A program made the position numbers and the translations under genes. DNA of 39,288 nt, from the NCBI GenBank assembly GCA_947491545.1, contig CANLJX010000013.1, positions 1-39,288 on the forward strand, in the 5' to 3' direction. Positions 24,610 to 33,758 of this stretch are shown here, one piece after another (positions within the stretch are counted from its first letter, which is position 1; each line of letters opens with the position of its first letter). Under the pieces are notes generated by a model. That model did not search any database, had not been told where the DNA came from, and was given only the letters and a program-made list of their open reading frames with translations. The stretch comes from Deltaproteobacteria bacterium (GTDB taxonomy: Bacteria; Bdellovibrionota_C; UBA2361; OMII01).

Positions 24610-25797
24610 ATGCACTCGCACCGCCGCACCTCCCTTCGCCAACTCTCAACCTTCACAGCTCTCGTGATCGCACTCGCGCTCGCAACAGCTCCAGTGGCTT
24701 TCGCCGAGCGGAAGCTCTCGGGCGCCGTGACTCTCTCCTCAAAGGATCGTGTCTCGGTCGTGCTCGACCGTGAGACAGCAGACGATGGCAGCTACGTTGT
24801 TCTTAAAATTGTCACGCCCCAAGAAGTAAAGATCGAAGCCTTCATGCTCCCCTCCCCTCCGCGCATCGTGCTCGACCTGACCGGAGCTACCGTAAAGCGC
24901 AGCGAAACTTTCAATGCTCCCGCGAACGATGTGGTAAAAGCCGTCAGGCTCGGATCCCATCCAGGGAAGCTGCGTGTCGTAGTAGATCTGGTTAAGGCAG
25001 AGGCCCCGAAGTACGAGTGGAAGGCCGGCAAGCGCCAAGTGATCCTGCGCATGCTTGAGAAAGCGGCTCCAGCCGGTGCCCCTGAAGCAGCACAGCTCCC
25101 CGCACAACCCGCAGCACAGCTCCCTGAAGCTTCGGCCGAGAAGGTAGCTGAGCCAGCAGCAGAGCAGCCAAAGCTGCCCGAAAGCGCCGGAGAAGCTGAA
25201 GCGATCTCGCTTGGAGACACCGAGCAACAGGCAAGAGAAGAGGCGCCTCAAGCCGCGCTACCGGAGAAAGCCGTAGAGGCGGCTCTTCCGGCCCAAGAGC
25301 CCGAGAAGCCCGCTCAAGCTACTCAGGAAGAGAAGATCTCCCCGACAGCGGCCGCCCAGGAACCGACGCTCGCTCCGACCACCGCTCCGTCAGCAGAACA
25401 GCCAGGGTCGCTTGGGGCAGCAGCGGCAGCACAGGCTCCACAAGCCGCAAGCCAGCCCCCAGCCCAGAGCAACATAAAGATCGTTGGCTACCGCTTCGAG
25501 TACGGCGAGCCTGGGAAGACGCCAATCCTAAAAGTAACGCTCAACTCGAATGGCGCCTTAGCACAGATCAGCAAGGTAGACAGCACAACCTACAAGATCG
25601 TTGTGCCGAAGAGCGCTCTCGCGAACGAAGAGCTAGTGCTCCCTCAGTTCCCGCCCGCCGACTTCGTCGGATTTATCATGGTGATGAGTGAAGAGGTCTC
25701 AGGATCAGTTGAGATCACCGTGAGTGTTGAGGAGGGAGTGACCCTGAACACGATGGTGAAGGGTGACGAGATCTGGGCACTGGCCTCGGGCACGTAA
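24610..25797 (+). CDS. Exported AMIN-domain protein
   Basis: A signal peptide (FTALVIALALATAPVAFA) is followed by an AMIN domain at about 55-150 (LKIVTPQEVKIEAFMLPSPPRIVLDL, then a NDVVKAVRLGSHPGKLRVVVDLV strand pair). A long linker (about 155-290) is very rich in Ala, Pro, Glu and Gln and would span the periplasm or peptidoglycan. A second small domain (IKIVGYRFEYGEPGKTPILKVTLN) closes the protein. AMIN domains anchor amidases and PilQ secretins to the cell wall. Here no amidase, LysM or secretin domain is present, so it may be a stand-alone cell-wall adaptor. ATG at 24610 follows GCAGG; the preceding ORF at 24573 is a shadow. Confidence 0.8.
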   Translation: MHSHRRTSLRQLSTFTALVIALALATAPVAFAERKLSGAVTLSSKDRVSVVLDRETADDGSYVVLKIVTPQEVKIEAFMLPSPPRIVLDLTGATVKRSETFNAPANDVVKAVRLGSHPGKLRVVVDLVKAEAPKYEWKAGKRQVILRMLEKAAPAGAPEAAQLPAQPAAQLPEASAEKVAEPAAEQPKLPESAGEAEAISLGDTEQQAREEAPQAALPEKAVEAALPAQEPEKPAQATQEEKISPTAAAQEPTLAPTTAPSAEQPGSLGAAAAAQAPQAASQPPAQSNIKIVGYRFEYGEPGKTPILKVTLNSNGALAQISKVDSTTYKIVVPKSALANEELVLPQFPPADFVGFIMVMSEEVSGSVEITVSVEEGVTLNTMVKGDEIWALASGT

Positions 25798-25940
25798 ACG
25801 AGGACGTACCCAAAAAGCCAATCGATCCCGCTATTATCGAATCAGTATACAAAGAGAGCAGCGAGAACAACGAGAGGAACCACTCACGGAGCAATACTCC
25901 CTCTCAAGTAACTCCTCGCCGCCAAACTTTCTCCCTATCG

Positions 25941-26063
25941 GGAACGGCAACGGCTCCGGGTCCGCCTTCCGCCCCGAGAAAAACCACACGCGACGAAGAC
26001 CAAGCCTCGATTAGTCAGATCGGAGCCGTGGCCGGAGCCGTTGCCGTTGCCGCTCCCGTTCTG
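25941..26063. repeat. GGNNCC-type hexamer tract, locus IV, with a 14-bp perfect stem
   Basis: GGCAACGGCTCCGG (25946-25959) pairs perfectly with CCGGAGCCGTTGCC (26032-26045) around a 72-nt loop, with further partial complementarity on both sides. It occupies most of the 305-bp gap between the convergent AMIN and SpoVR genes. I see no gene in the gap. Confidence 0.75.
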
Positions 26064-26102
26064 CGGCAGGCGCGTTTTAGGTGTAAAGCCCGAGCAGCGC
26101 CC

Positions 26103-27560
26103 CTACAACCGCTCAATCTTCAGCGACTCCCCATTCAGCTTAAGCAGCGACCCCTTGCCATTAATGCTCGTCTCAAGCACCACATCACGCTCCCAGAGGC
26201 GCGCAACGTGCTTTAGGGTGTGCTCAGCGTAATCAAGCTGCAGGTCACGGCCGTCGTGGTAGTGCTTGAGGTACAGGGTCCGGTTCTTGCCAAAATCAGC
26301 GTCTTCTACCTTGATGACTGGGATTGAGCCGGTGCCGACGTTCTTAATCATCGTGTCGCGCACCTCTTTCCAAGCCTCCTCGTTCGGAAGCTTGGTCACT
26401 ACTCGCTCCTTGCCACGACGCTCGTGCTGGAAGAGGTTTAAGTCTTCCATCAGCTCCTTGGTCAGGAACCGTCGCAAGAACGATTGGTCACGGTCAGTCT
26501 CACGAACTTCGAAGATCTTCTTGCGGCCCGGGGTGTCGTTCTCGTGCTGAGAGCTCTCCCGCTTCGGCTGATCCTTGGTGTCCCACTCACGCCCGGTGTC
26601 ACCCTCGTTCCAGCGTCGCTCGATGTCGTGCCACATCACGAAGCCGAGATGGTACGGGTTGAGCCCGCCTGGGTGCGGCCGCAGCACTTGGTTGTGCCGA
26701 ACGAGGAATTCGATGTGCATGCCCTGAGGAAGCCCAAGCTCGTTTAGGATCTTGTGGTGCCAGTAGCTGGCCCAGCCCTCGTTCATGATCTTGGTCTCCA
26801 TCTGCGGCATGAAGTACTGGGTCTGGCTGTCAACGATGTGGAGCAAGTCACGCTTCCACTCCGAGAGGTACGGATTGCACTGCGCAATGAACTGCAGCAG
26901 GTTCTCCTGCGGCTCTACCGGCGTCTTGGAGAGGTCAGGAGCCTTGTACTCTTGCGCCGGGTGTATCTCGCGCCACGGATCAGGCGCCGCCTGCGCTCGC
27001 TCCCAAGCCCTCATGCGCGCCTCGTCTTCTGAGAGCTGGCGAATGGCGAGGTTTCGAGATCGCTGATAGCAGATGGCGTGTGCGTGGTCGATGACAGCCT
27101 CAACTGCCTCGACGCCGATTGAGGGGTCCTCCATGTAGCTCGCTACCCGGTTCGCCTGGTTCTTGAACATCTCAAGCACGTGCCGTGCGTCGGTGCCGGA
27201 AGTAAAGGTGAAATTGTTGGCGAAGAAGTCGTTGTGCCCGTACACGTGCGCAATCGTCAGCACCTGGAGCAGCAGCGAGTTGTCGCGCATCAGGTACGCC
27301 AGGCACGGGCTTGAGTTTATCACCATCTCGTACGGCAGCCCGGAGACGCCGTAGTCGTACATCGTCTTCTGCCGCTCGTAGGCCTTGCCGTACGACCAGT
27401 GCGAGTAGTGCGCCGGCATGCCGGTGTACGCCATGTACCCGAGCATCTCGTTGTGGTCGCAGATCTCAAACTCTTGTGGGTAGCAGTTGAGCCGGTAACG
27501 GTCGACAATCTCCTTAATCTTCTCGTCCCAGACAGCAAGCTCGTCGATGTTGAATGACAT
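26103..27560 (-). CDS. SpoVR family protein
   Basis: The 485-residue protein matches SpoVR/YcgB throughout. It has CDHNEMLGYMAYTGMPAHYSHWSYGKAYE near the N-terminus, YEMVINSSPCLAYLMRDNSLLLQVLTIAHVYGHNDFFANN in the middle, and GWASYWHHKILNELGL and PYHLGFVMWHDIERRW further on. The molecular function is unknown; in Bacillus it affects spore cortex formation, but this organism shows no other sporulation gene. In Gram-negative bacteria it travels with PrkA and YeaH and is stress- or starvation-induced. It is the last gene of the operon, starting 5 bp after the YeaH stop. Confidence 0.93.
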   Translation of the reverse strand: MSFNIDELAVWDEKIKEIVDRYRLNCYPQEFEICDHNEMLGYMAYTGMPAHYSHWSYGKAYERQKTMYDYGVSGLPYEMVINSSPCLAYLMRDNSLLLQVLTIAHVYGHNDFFANNFTFTSGTDARHVLEMFKNQANRVASYMEDPSIGVEAVEAVIDHAHAICYQRSRNLAIRQLSEDEARMRAWERAQAAPDPWREIHPAQEYKAPDLSKTPVEPQENLLQFIAQCNPYLSEWKRDLLHIVDSQTQYFMPQMETKIMNEGWASYWHHKILNELGLPQGMHIEFLVRHNQVLRPHPGGLNPYHLGFVMWHDIERRWNEGDTGREWDTKDQPKRESSQHENDTPGRKKIFEVRETDRDQSFLRRFLTKELMEDLNLFQHERRGKERVVTKLPNEEAWKEVRDTMIKNVGTGSIPVIKVEDADFGKNRTLYLKHYHDGRDLQLDYAEHTLKHVARLWERDVVLETSINGKGSLLKLNGESLKIERL

Positions 27561-27565
27561 GGCTG

Positions 27566-28810
27566 TTACGGCGCTGCTGACGCCGCTCCTTCGCTGTTCT
27601 GTGGGCCAAACACCTTCCCGTGAGCCGAAACGCCGCTCGCCCTATCCTTCATCAGGAAGCTGCGGAAGCCCTCCCACAGGTCCTCCTTCTTCTCGATCGT
27701 GATCATGTGGAAGTTGGGTGCCTTGATGGCGCTAAACACTTCCAGCATGCTGCCGCTGTAGTACGCGCTCCCCGAGGGCTTAATCTCGCCGTACCCGAAC
27801 AAGTTGCACACCTTGCACAGCTCCTCGGCCGCCTGCAGCGCGCGCTCGTTGTCAGAGTAGAAGTTGTCGCCATCGGAGCAGTGGAAAGCGTACACGTTCC
27901 ACAGCGACGGGTGGTAGCGGTCCTGAATGATGTCGAGCGCCTTTCGGTACCCAGACGAGATGTACGTGCCCCCCGACTCAACCTTATGAAAGAAGTCAGC
28001 CTCAGGCACCTCTTTCGCTTCGGTGTGGTGTGCGATGAAGACCACTTCGACGTTGTTGTACTTCTGGCGCACGAACTGGAATAGGAGGAAGTAAAAGCTG
28101 CGAGCCAGGTACTTCTTCACCGTGCCCATCGATCCCGAGGTGTCCATGATGCAGAACACAACTGCATTCGACGCCTCTTTCGTCGTCGGAGCGATGTGGA
28201 AGTAGCTCATGTCGTCTTTGTGGAACGGGAAGCGCTGCTCCTCGTCCTCCATGTCGATATCCCTGCTGCCCTGCACTGCGAGCTTGCGGCGGACACGGTT
28301 GCGGGCCGTAGCGCGCTTGTCGAGCCGCGGGCGAATTCCCGCCTTGCGGTGCCCCTTGCGCTTGCGCGCGTCCTCGGACATGACCTCTTTGATGGCCTTC
28401 TTCTCAAGCTCGGGCAACTCGAGGTCGTCGAACATAATCGCTATGAGCTCTTCGAGGGTAATGTCCGTTTCGAACGCGTCAACACCTGGCTGGTTGCCGC
28501 CCTGTCCCTGGCCTTGGCCCTGGCCGTCTCCCTGCCCCTGCTCGACGACGTCCCCCGGCTTCTGGTTTCCGTCCCCCTGCGCAACGCCCGCCGCATTGTC
28601 ACCGTAAATGAAGCGGTACTCCTTCACCGAGCGAATCGGAACTTTGATAATCTTGTCCCGATCGCGCCCGATAATTGACTCTTCTGCCAGGATGTCGCCG
28701 ATATTGTCGCGGATCGAGTCCTTGATCTTCTGCCTGTGCCTTAGCCGGTCGCGAGCGCTCCTGTCGGAGCGTTGTGAGGTTGGGGTGTAGGGACGAAAGA
28801 TCGTGGACAT
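27566..28810 (-). CDS. YeaH/YhbH family protein (DUF444)
   Basis: The 414-residue protein belongs to DUF444. It has a basic N-terminus (RSARDRLRHRQKIKDSIRDNIGDILAEESI), a Gly/Gln/Asp-rich flexible linker (about 88-110), and a C-terminal von Willebrand-like domain with the metal-site sequence FCIMDTSGSMG (about 219-229). The Asp-x-Ser-x-Ser triad is intact. The VVFIAHHTEAKEV and CSDGDN segments follow in the usual order. It is the partner of PrkA and SpoVR; YeaH is thought to work with the kinase YeaG, its mechanism being unknown. AGGAGG lies about 13 bp before the ATG. Confidence 0.93.
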   Translation of the reverse strand: MSTIFRPYTPTSQRSDRSARDRLRHRQKIKDSIRDNIGDILAEESIIGRDRDKIIKVPIRSVKEYRFIYGDNAAGVAQGDGNQKPGDVVEQGQGDGQGQGQGQGGNQPGVDAFETDITLEELIAIMFDDLELPELEKKAIKEVMSEDARKRKGHRKAGIRPRLDKRATARNRVRRKLAVQGSRDIDMEDEEQRFPFHKDDMSYFHIAPTTKEASNAVVFCIMDTSGSMGTVKKYLARSFYFLLFQFVRQKYNNVEVVFIAHHTEAKEVPEADFFHKVESGGTYISSGYRKALDIIQDRYHPSLWNVYAFHCSDGDNFYSDNERALQAAEELCKVCNLFGYGEIKPSGSAYYSGSMLEVFSAIKAPNFHMITIEKKEDLWEGFRSFLMKDRASGVSAHGKVFGPQNSEGAASAAP

Positions 28811-28837
28811 CAGCGTCGAGGCGCCTCCTGAGCCCTA

Positions 28838-30778
28838 TTAGTCTTTCCAGAGGTTGTTGGCGGCGTACTTGAGGATGATGTCCACGCAGCTCGCCGGGTA
28901 TCCGTTCCTGATAAGCTGCTCGACCATGCGGTTGTACTTCTTGTGCTGGTCGTCATCTCGGGTGCGGGCCTTGGTGATAATGCGCGAGACATCACGAACG
29001 CTCGCCATCAGCTTCTTCTCAATCGCCTCTTTCAGCGGCTCGTAGCTCTCGTAGGTGACCTTCTCGCCACGACGGCCTGCTGACCACAGGTACGCGATCA
29101 CCTCCTGGCGGAAGCCGTCACAGGCAGTGCCGATGATCGCAATCTGCTCCTCAATCGACTTCATGAAGCCCTCGTCTGGCTCCATCGTCTCGCCGGTGCT
29201 GCGGTCCTTGAACTTCTTCTTGGTGACGTACGACTCGGCGTGATCGAGGTAGTTCTGGAAGAGCGACTCAGCCTGCTCTTGGTAGGAGTAGACGAAGGCC
29301 TTCGTAATCTCCTTCTCGAGCACCTCAAGGTACTCCTTGTGGAGCGTGTCCTGGAGGAACTCAAGGTAGCGCTTCTTGACATCGTCGGCGAAGTCAGACT
29401 CCTTGACCATGTGCACGAGAGACTCGCGCACCGAGATCGGATGGATTGCGTTCTGGTCTATGTTGTCAGAGAGCGCGTTGTCGAGCGCCTTCATGATGAA
29501 ACGCGTCGATATGCCGTTCATGCCCTCGCTCTTCGCCTCTTCACGCAGCTCGACCACGTCTATCTTCTTGGTCTTGCCCTTCTCCACGACCTCCTCGCCG
29601 TTGTAGAGCTTGAGCTTCGTCATGAGGTCGCACTTATTGGTGGGCTCAAGCCGAGAGAGGATGGCGAACATCGAGGCAATCTCGATGGTGTGCGGCGCGA
29701 TATCGGCCGTGAACTGCGACTGGCGGATGATCTTCTTGTAGATCTTTACCTCCTCAGAGAGCCGCAGGTTGTACGGCACCTTTACGGTGACGATACGGTC
29801 GAGGATCGCCTCGTTGGTGTGGTCGCTCTTGAACTTCTTCCACTCTGCCTCGTTGGAGTGCGCCACAATGCAGGTGTCGACGTAGATCATGCCGTGCCGT
29901 CCTGGAGCCGGGATCGACTTCTCTTGGGTCGCGGTGATCATCGCGTGCAGATACTCGGTCTCGTTCTTGAACACCTCGATGAACTCCACCATGCCACGGT
30001 TGCCCACGTTGAGCGCTCCAGACAGGTCAAGCACTCGTGGGTCGCCCTCGGAGTACAGGTCGAGCTTCGAAATATCCTCGCCGCCGATCAGCACGCTCGT
30101 GTCCTGGTTGTTGGGGTCTACCGGGGGAACGACACCGATACCACGCTTGGCGCGGATGCTCAGGTCATAGTTCCTGACTGGGAAGTCTTCCCACTTGCCC
30201 TGGTGCTCCTCCTTGAGGCGGTACCGGCACACTGGACAGAGGTCGCCTTCTATTTCAATGCCGAGCATCTTCGAGAACTCCTTCCGCAGGTGGCGAGGAA
30301 CGAGGTGCAGCGGCTCTTCAAACATCGGGCAGTTTTCAATCGCGAAGATTGGAGGAAGCTGCTCAAGACCCTTCTTGAGCCGCTCAACGAGCGAACTCTT
30401 TCCTGAGCCTACGGGACCTACGAGGTAGAGCACCTGTCGGCTCTCCTCGCCCTTGAGCGAGGCAGAGTGGAAGTAGCGGACGATCTGGTTGATGGTCTTC
30501 TCCATCCCGAAGAATTCGTCTGCAAAGAAGTTGAAGACTTTGAGCTTCTCGCCCTTGAAGATGCGCTTCATGCTCGGGTCTTGCTCGAGGTCCACCTCGA
30601 CCACGCCGCGGTCTATCATCATGTCGTAGAGGCGCTTGTGCGCGAGCTTGTGGAGCGCCGTGTTCTCGCGAATCTGCTCGAGGTACTCGAGCATGGTGCC
30701 CTTCCATGAGGACTTCTTGCGAGTCTCACGATCTTCGTCGATCAGCCGCTGGAACTCGTTGTTGGTGTCGTTGCTCAT
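28838..30778 (-). CDS. prkA: PrkA family serine protein kinase
   Basis: The 646-residue protein has an AAA+ type N-terminal domain with Walker A LVGPVGSGKSSLVERL (about 119-134), then CPVCRYRLKEEHQGKW with a CxxC pair, and GMVEFIEVFKNETEYLHAMITATQEKSIPAPGRHGMIYVDTCIVAHSNEAEW, which is highly conserved in the YeaG/PrkA family. The C-terminal kinase-like part follows. In E. coli, YeaG acts under nitrogen starvation and sustained stress; in Bacillus PrkA phosphorylates a 60-kDa protein. AGGAGAAGG precedes the ATG. It is the first gene of prkA-yeaH-spoVR, and its promoter should lie in the 717-bp gap to purL. Confidence 0.95.
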   Translation of the reverse strand: MSNDTNNEFQRLIDEDRETRKKSSWKGTMLEYLEQIRENTALHKLAHKRLYDMMIDRGVVEVDLEQDPSMKRIFKGEKLKVFNFFADEFFGMEKTINQIVRYFHSASLKGEESRQVLYLVGPVGSGKSSLVERLKKGLEQLPPIFAIENCPMFEEPLHLVPRHLRKEFSKMLGIEIEGDLCPVCRYRLKEEHQGKWEDFPVRNYDLSIRAKRGIGVVPPVDPNNQDTSVLIGGEDISKLDLYSEGDPRVLDLSGALNVGNRGMVEFIEVFKNETEYLHAMITATQEKSIPAPGRHGMIYVDTCIVAHSNEAEWKKFKSDHTNEAILDRIVTVKVPYNLRLSEEVKIYKKIIRQSQFTADIAPHTIEIASMFAILSRLEPTNKCDLMTKLKLYNGEEVVEKGKTKKIDVVELREEAKSEGMNGISTRFIMKALDNALSDNIDQNAIHPISVRESLVHMVKESDFADDVKKRYLEFLQDTLHKEYLEVLEKEITKAFVYSYQEQAESLFQNYLDHAESYVTKKKFKDRSTGETMEPDEGFMKSIEEQIAIIGTACDGFRQEVIAYLWSAGRRGEKVTYESYEPLKEAIEKKLMASVRDVSRIITKARTRDDDQHKKYNRMVEQLIRNGYPASCVDIILKYAANNLWKD

Positions 30779-31358
30779 GGAACCTTCTCCTCACTCTGGA
30801 GCGCCACTGCAACTGCCCGGCTCCGGGCTGCTGCCATCGGCGCTTTTTTTACGAGCCGTTCACTGCCACCGGAGATCAACAACCTTTCAAGGCTCTCTCC
30901 GCTGCGAGACGCACTGCCCTGCCACAACGCGAGGAGTGCCTCGTTGCTAACTGCCTGTGGCGCCGAATTTCGGGCCACACCGTCAACCGTGAGATGCCTT
31001 ACTTCCAGGGTACGCGATGGAGGCTGGAGTCCACAATGTGAAACGCCTGCTAGATCGCGACCTTCGATGCAATGCTCCCCTAAATTCAGATGCCCGCTTG
31101 CCCTGAATTGATTGACCTAAGGGTTTATTTCGGCGGAAAGATTTTTTGCCTTTACGAATTGTGCCGAGCCCTAGTTTCCTGGAAACCACTACCCGAGGAC
31201 TGCCGCCGCGAGTCGTTGCCCATCCAGCACTGCGGAAATGTGGGTGTTTTTGCCCTTTTTTAGCCCACGGCATGGCCTCTAAAGCTCTCCCGAAATAGCC
31301 GAAGAAAAAAACGGGACGGTGTTCGATTGCTGCCCTGTGCTCCTTGAGGACCGGGGGT

Positions 31359-31400
31359 GCCCGAGGGGCAGCGATGAGCTCTGCAGCTCGTGCCTCGGGC
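31359..31400 (+). promoter_or_regulatory. Long hairpin upstream of purL
   Basis: GCCCGAGG (31359-31366) pairs with CCTCGGGC (31393-31400), and an inner stem ATGAGC/GCTCGT closes a TCTGCA loop. It lies just before the candidate purL promoter, so it may be the 3' end of an upstream transcript rather than part of the purL leader. It does not resemble the ykkC or purine riboswitch cores that I know. Confidence 0.4.
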
Positions 31401-31434
31401 TGCCACCAAAAGCGAGCTAACTCGCTGCGAAATC

Positions 31435-31461
31435 TTGAGGTTATCGACCCTCCAGTATAGA
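31435..31461 (+). promoter_or_regulatory. Candidate purL promoter
   Basis: TTGAGG (31435-31440) and TATAGA (31456-31461) lie 35 bp upstream of the purL ATG with a 15-nt spacer, shorter than the ideal 17. GGAG at 31485-31488 is the ribosome site. Confidence 0.4.
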
Positions 31462-31495
31462 CTCCCGCCGTCCTGAAACCCTCACGGAGCACGTC

Positions 31496-33751
31496 ATGAC
31501 AAACTCGCCCGCATGGAAGCGCACCGCTACTGCACAAGACGCGCAGGAGCACGGACTGAAGGCGGGCGAATTCGATGCGGTGACGAAGGCTCTAGGCCGC
31601 TCAATCAACATGGTTGAGCTCGGCATCTGCTCCGCGCTTTTTTCCGAACATTGTTCATACAAGAGCACGAAGGTGCACCTACGCGGGCTGCCGACCACTG
31701 GGCCGCGCGTCATCATAGGGCCAGGCGAGAACGCCTGCGTGGTCGATATCGGCGACAACGAGGCGGTCGTCTTCAAAGTTGAGAGCCACAACCACCCTAC
31801 ATTCATTGAGCCGTTCCAGGGTGCGGCCACTGGCGTTGGCGGAATCTTGCGAGATGTGTTCACGATGGGTGCCCGGCCGGTAGCGCTGCTCAACTCACTG
31901 CGCTTCGGAGACCCTGAGCTTCCGAAGAGCCGCTACCTCCTGCGGCGCGCCGTGAACGGGATCGGCTTCTACGGAAACTGCATGGGAATCCCCACCGTTG
32001 GCGGCGAGCTCTCTTTTCACTCATCTTTTAACGGCAACTGCCTGGTGAACGCCTTCGCCCTCGGCGTTGTAAAGCAAGATGAAGTGTTCCTCGGCACTGC
32101 AGCGGGTGTTGGAAATGTCGTGCTGTACGTGGGATCAAAGACCGGTCGCGACGGTATTCACGGTGCGAGCATGTCTTCAGAGGAGTTTGGCGAAGACTCG
32201 GATGCGAAGCGGCCGACTGTGCAAGTCGGCGATCCCTTCCAGGAGAAGCTGCTGCTGGAAGCCTGCCTGGAGGCCTTTAAGAGCGGCTGCGTGGTCGGGG
32301 TGCAGGACATGGGAGCGGCGGGGCTCACGTCCTCGTCGTTTGAGATGGCAGATCGCGGCGGCAACGGCGTGCGGATGCACCTCGACCGAGTGCCGCAGCG
32401 TGAGACTGGGATGAACCCATACGAGATCATGCTCTCGGAGTCACAGGAGCGGATGCTCTTCATCGTCAAAGCAGGACAAGAAGATAAGCTGATCACGATC
32501 TTCAAACGCTGGGAGCTTGATGCTGTTGCAATCGGCGAAGTCATTGAGGGCGGAAATGTTGAGCTCCTCTGGCACGGGGAGCTGGTCTCGTCGATCCCGG
32601 CCCACCTGCTGACAAGCGCCGTTCCTCAGTACGAGTGGCCGACGAAGGATCCTGCGCTCGACCCAGCGAATGCGGAGCTTCGGGCCCCGATCGACTTGGC
32701 AGAGATCCCGCCCCCGAAAGACCTCGGCAGCGCCTGGCTCTCTCTGTTGGCCCATCCAAACCTCTGTTCCCGCCACGCAGTCTACAGCCAGTACGACAGC
32801 ACGGTGCGCGCTGACACCGTTGTGCACCCGGGCAGCGATGCAGGTGTTGTGCGGCTTAAGTCTGCTCGCGGTCGCGAGAAAGGGATCGCAATCTCGCTCG
32901 ACTGCAACTCCCGCTTCTGCGCTATCGACGCCGTGAAGGGCGCAGCTCTTTCGCTCGCAGAGTCGTGCAGGAATATCGCTGCGGCCGGCGCAATTCCTCT
33001 TGGGATCTCAGACTGCCTCAATATGCCAAGCCCAGAGAACCCCGAGACGATGTGGCAGATCGCTGGCAGCATCCGCGGCCTCGGCGAAGCGGCCCGCCAG
33101 TTCGGAGTTCCTGTCGTGAGCGGCAACGTGAGCCTCTACAACCAGACACACGGCCAAGGCATCCAGCCAACTCCTCTTCTGGCAGTCGTCGGGCTGCTCG
33201 ACGATGTGACGAAAGCTGTGCCTTCGCAGTTCCGCTCGCCGGGCGATGCTGTTCTGCTGCTCGGCGAGACTCGTGAGGCGGAGCTGGGTGGCAGCGCTTA
33301 CCTAGCCTTCCAGCATGGCATCGAGCGCGGCGAGCTGCCGGTTCTTGATTACGAAGCGGAGAAACGCGCCTGCGATTTCGTTCGTAGCCTGATTGAGAAG
33401 AGGCTTATCAGCTCGTGCCACGATCTCTCAGAAGGCGGACTCGGAGTTGCTCTGGCTGAGTGCTGCTTCCGTGACTACGAGGCTCCGCTTGGAGTGACGC
33501 TCTCTCTGACGAAGAAGAACACGCGTCCGGACGCTGCGCTGTTTGCCGAGAGTGGCGCACGGTTCATCATTAGCTTGCCTGCCAAGGCTGTAGCCGAGGT
33601 CAAGGCAGCTGCAACGGCTGCCGGTGTCCCGGTCGGCGGCGAAGGCATCGTAGGTGGCGATGCGATCGCCGTAGACGGGGTCGCTTCAATTCCCTCCCAC
33701 AAGGCTTTTAAAGCCTGGTTTAACGGCCTGGATCAGCTCTTTGAGGCGTAA
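31496..33751 (+). CDS. purL: Phosphoribosylformylglycinamidine synthase subunit PurL
   Basis: The 751-residue small-type PurL catalyses the ATP-dependent amidation of FGAR to FGAM in purine synthesis, working with PurQ and PurS, which are not in the window. Landmarks: FSEHCSYKSTKVHLRGLPT with the catalytic-site His, VFKVESHNHPTFIEPFQGAATGVGGILRDVFTMGARPVALL (ATP-binding), GIPTVGGELSFH, GVQDMGAAGLTSSSFEMA, and in the second half PVVSGNVSLYNQ and SSCHDLSEGGLGVALAE. The length and both AIRS-like halves are complete. GGAG sits 7 bp upstream of the ATG. purF follows 7 bp after the stop, so the two are co-transcribed. Confidence 0.97.
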   Translation: MTNSPAWKRTATAQDAQEHGLKAGEFDAVTKALGRSINMVELGICSALFSEHCSYKSTKVHLRGLPTTGPRVIIGPGENACVVDIGDNEAVVFKVESHNHPTFIEPFQGAATGVGGILRDVFTMGARPVALLNSLRFGDPELPKSRYLLRRAVNGIGFYGNCMGIPTVGGELSFHSSFNGNCLVNAFALGVVKQDEVFLGTAAGVGNVVLYVGSKTGRDGIHGASMSSEEFGEDSDAKRPTVQVGDPFQEKLLLEACLEAFKSGCVVGVQDMGAAGLTSSSFEMADRGGNGVRMHLDRVPQRETGMNPYEIMLSESQERMLFIVKAGQEDKLITIFKRWELDAVAIGEVIEGGNVELLWHGELVSSIPAHLLTSAVPQYEWPTKDPALDPANAELRAPIDLAEIPPPKDLGSAWLSLLAHPNLCSRHAVYSQYDSTVRADTVVHPGSDAGVVRLKSARGREKGIAISLDCNSRFCAIDAVKGAALSLAESCRNIAAAGAIPLGISDCLNMPSPENPETMWQIAGSIRGLGEAARQFGVPVVSGNVSLYNQTHGQGIQPTPLLAVVGLLDDVTKAVPSQFRSPGDAVLLLGETREAELGGSAYLAFQHGIERGELPVLDYEAEKRACDFVRSLIEKRLISSCHDLSEGGLGVALAECCFRDYEAPLGVTLSLTKKNTRPDAALFAESGARFIISLPAKAVAEVKAAATAAGVPVGGEGIVGGDAIAVDGVASIPSHKAFKAWFNGLDQLFEA

Positions 33752-33758
33752 GAATACG

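Larger units (their letters stand above)
30779..31495. other. 717-bp divergent intergenic region between prkA and purL
   Basis: No reading frame here looks coding: the long minus-strand ORF (30983-31552) overlaps the purL start and is rich in Arg, Ser and Gly without any recognisable motif. The left part must hold the prkA promoter, which I cannot pin down. The right part holds a branched hairpin and a candidate purL promoter, listed separately. An unannotated small RNA in the middle cannot be excluded. Confidence 0.5.

Noticed and set aside
29240-30406. Plus-strand ORF of 388 residues opposite prkA
   Set aside because: It is antisense to highly conserved PrkA sequence and is rich in Leu, Val, Glu and Arg as expected for a shadow frame.
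31359-31400. PRPP/ykkC-type or purine riboswitch before purL
   Set aside because: The conserved core sequences of these riboswitches are not seen, and the hairpin lies upstream of the best promoter candidate.
30983-31552. Minus-strand ORF of 189 residues between prkA and purL
   Set aside because: It overlaps the purL start, has no recognisable motif, and its Arg/Ser-rich composition fits non-coding G+C-rich DNA.
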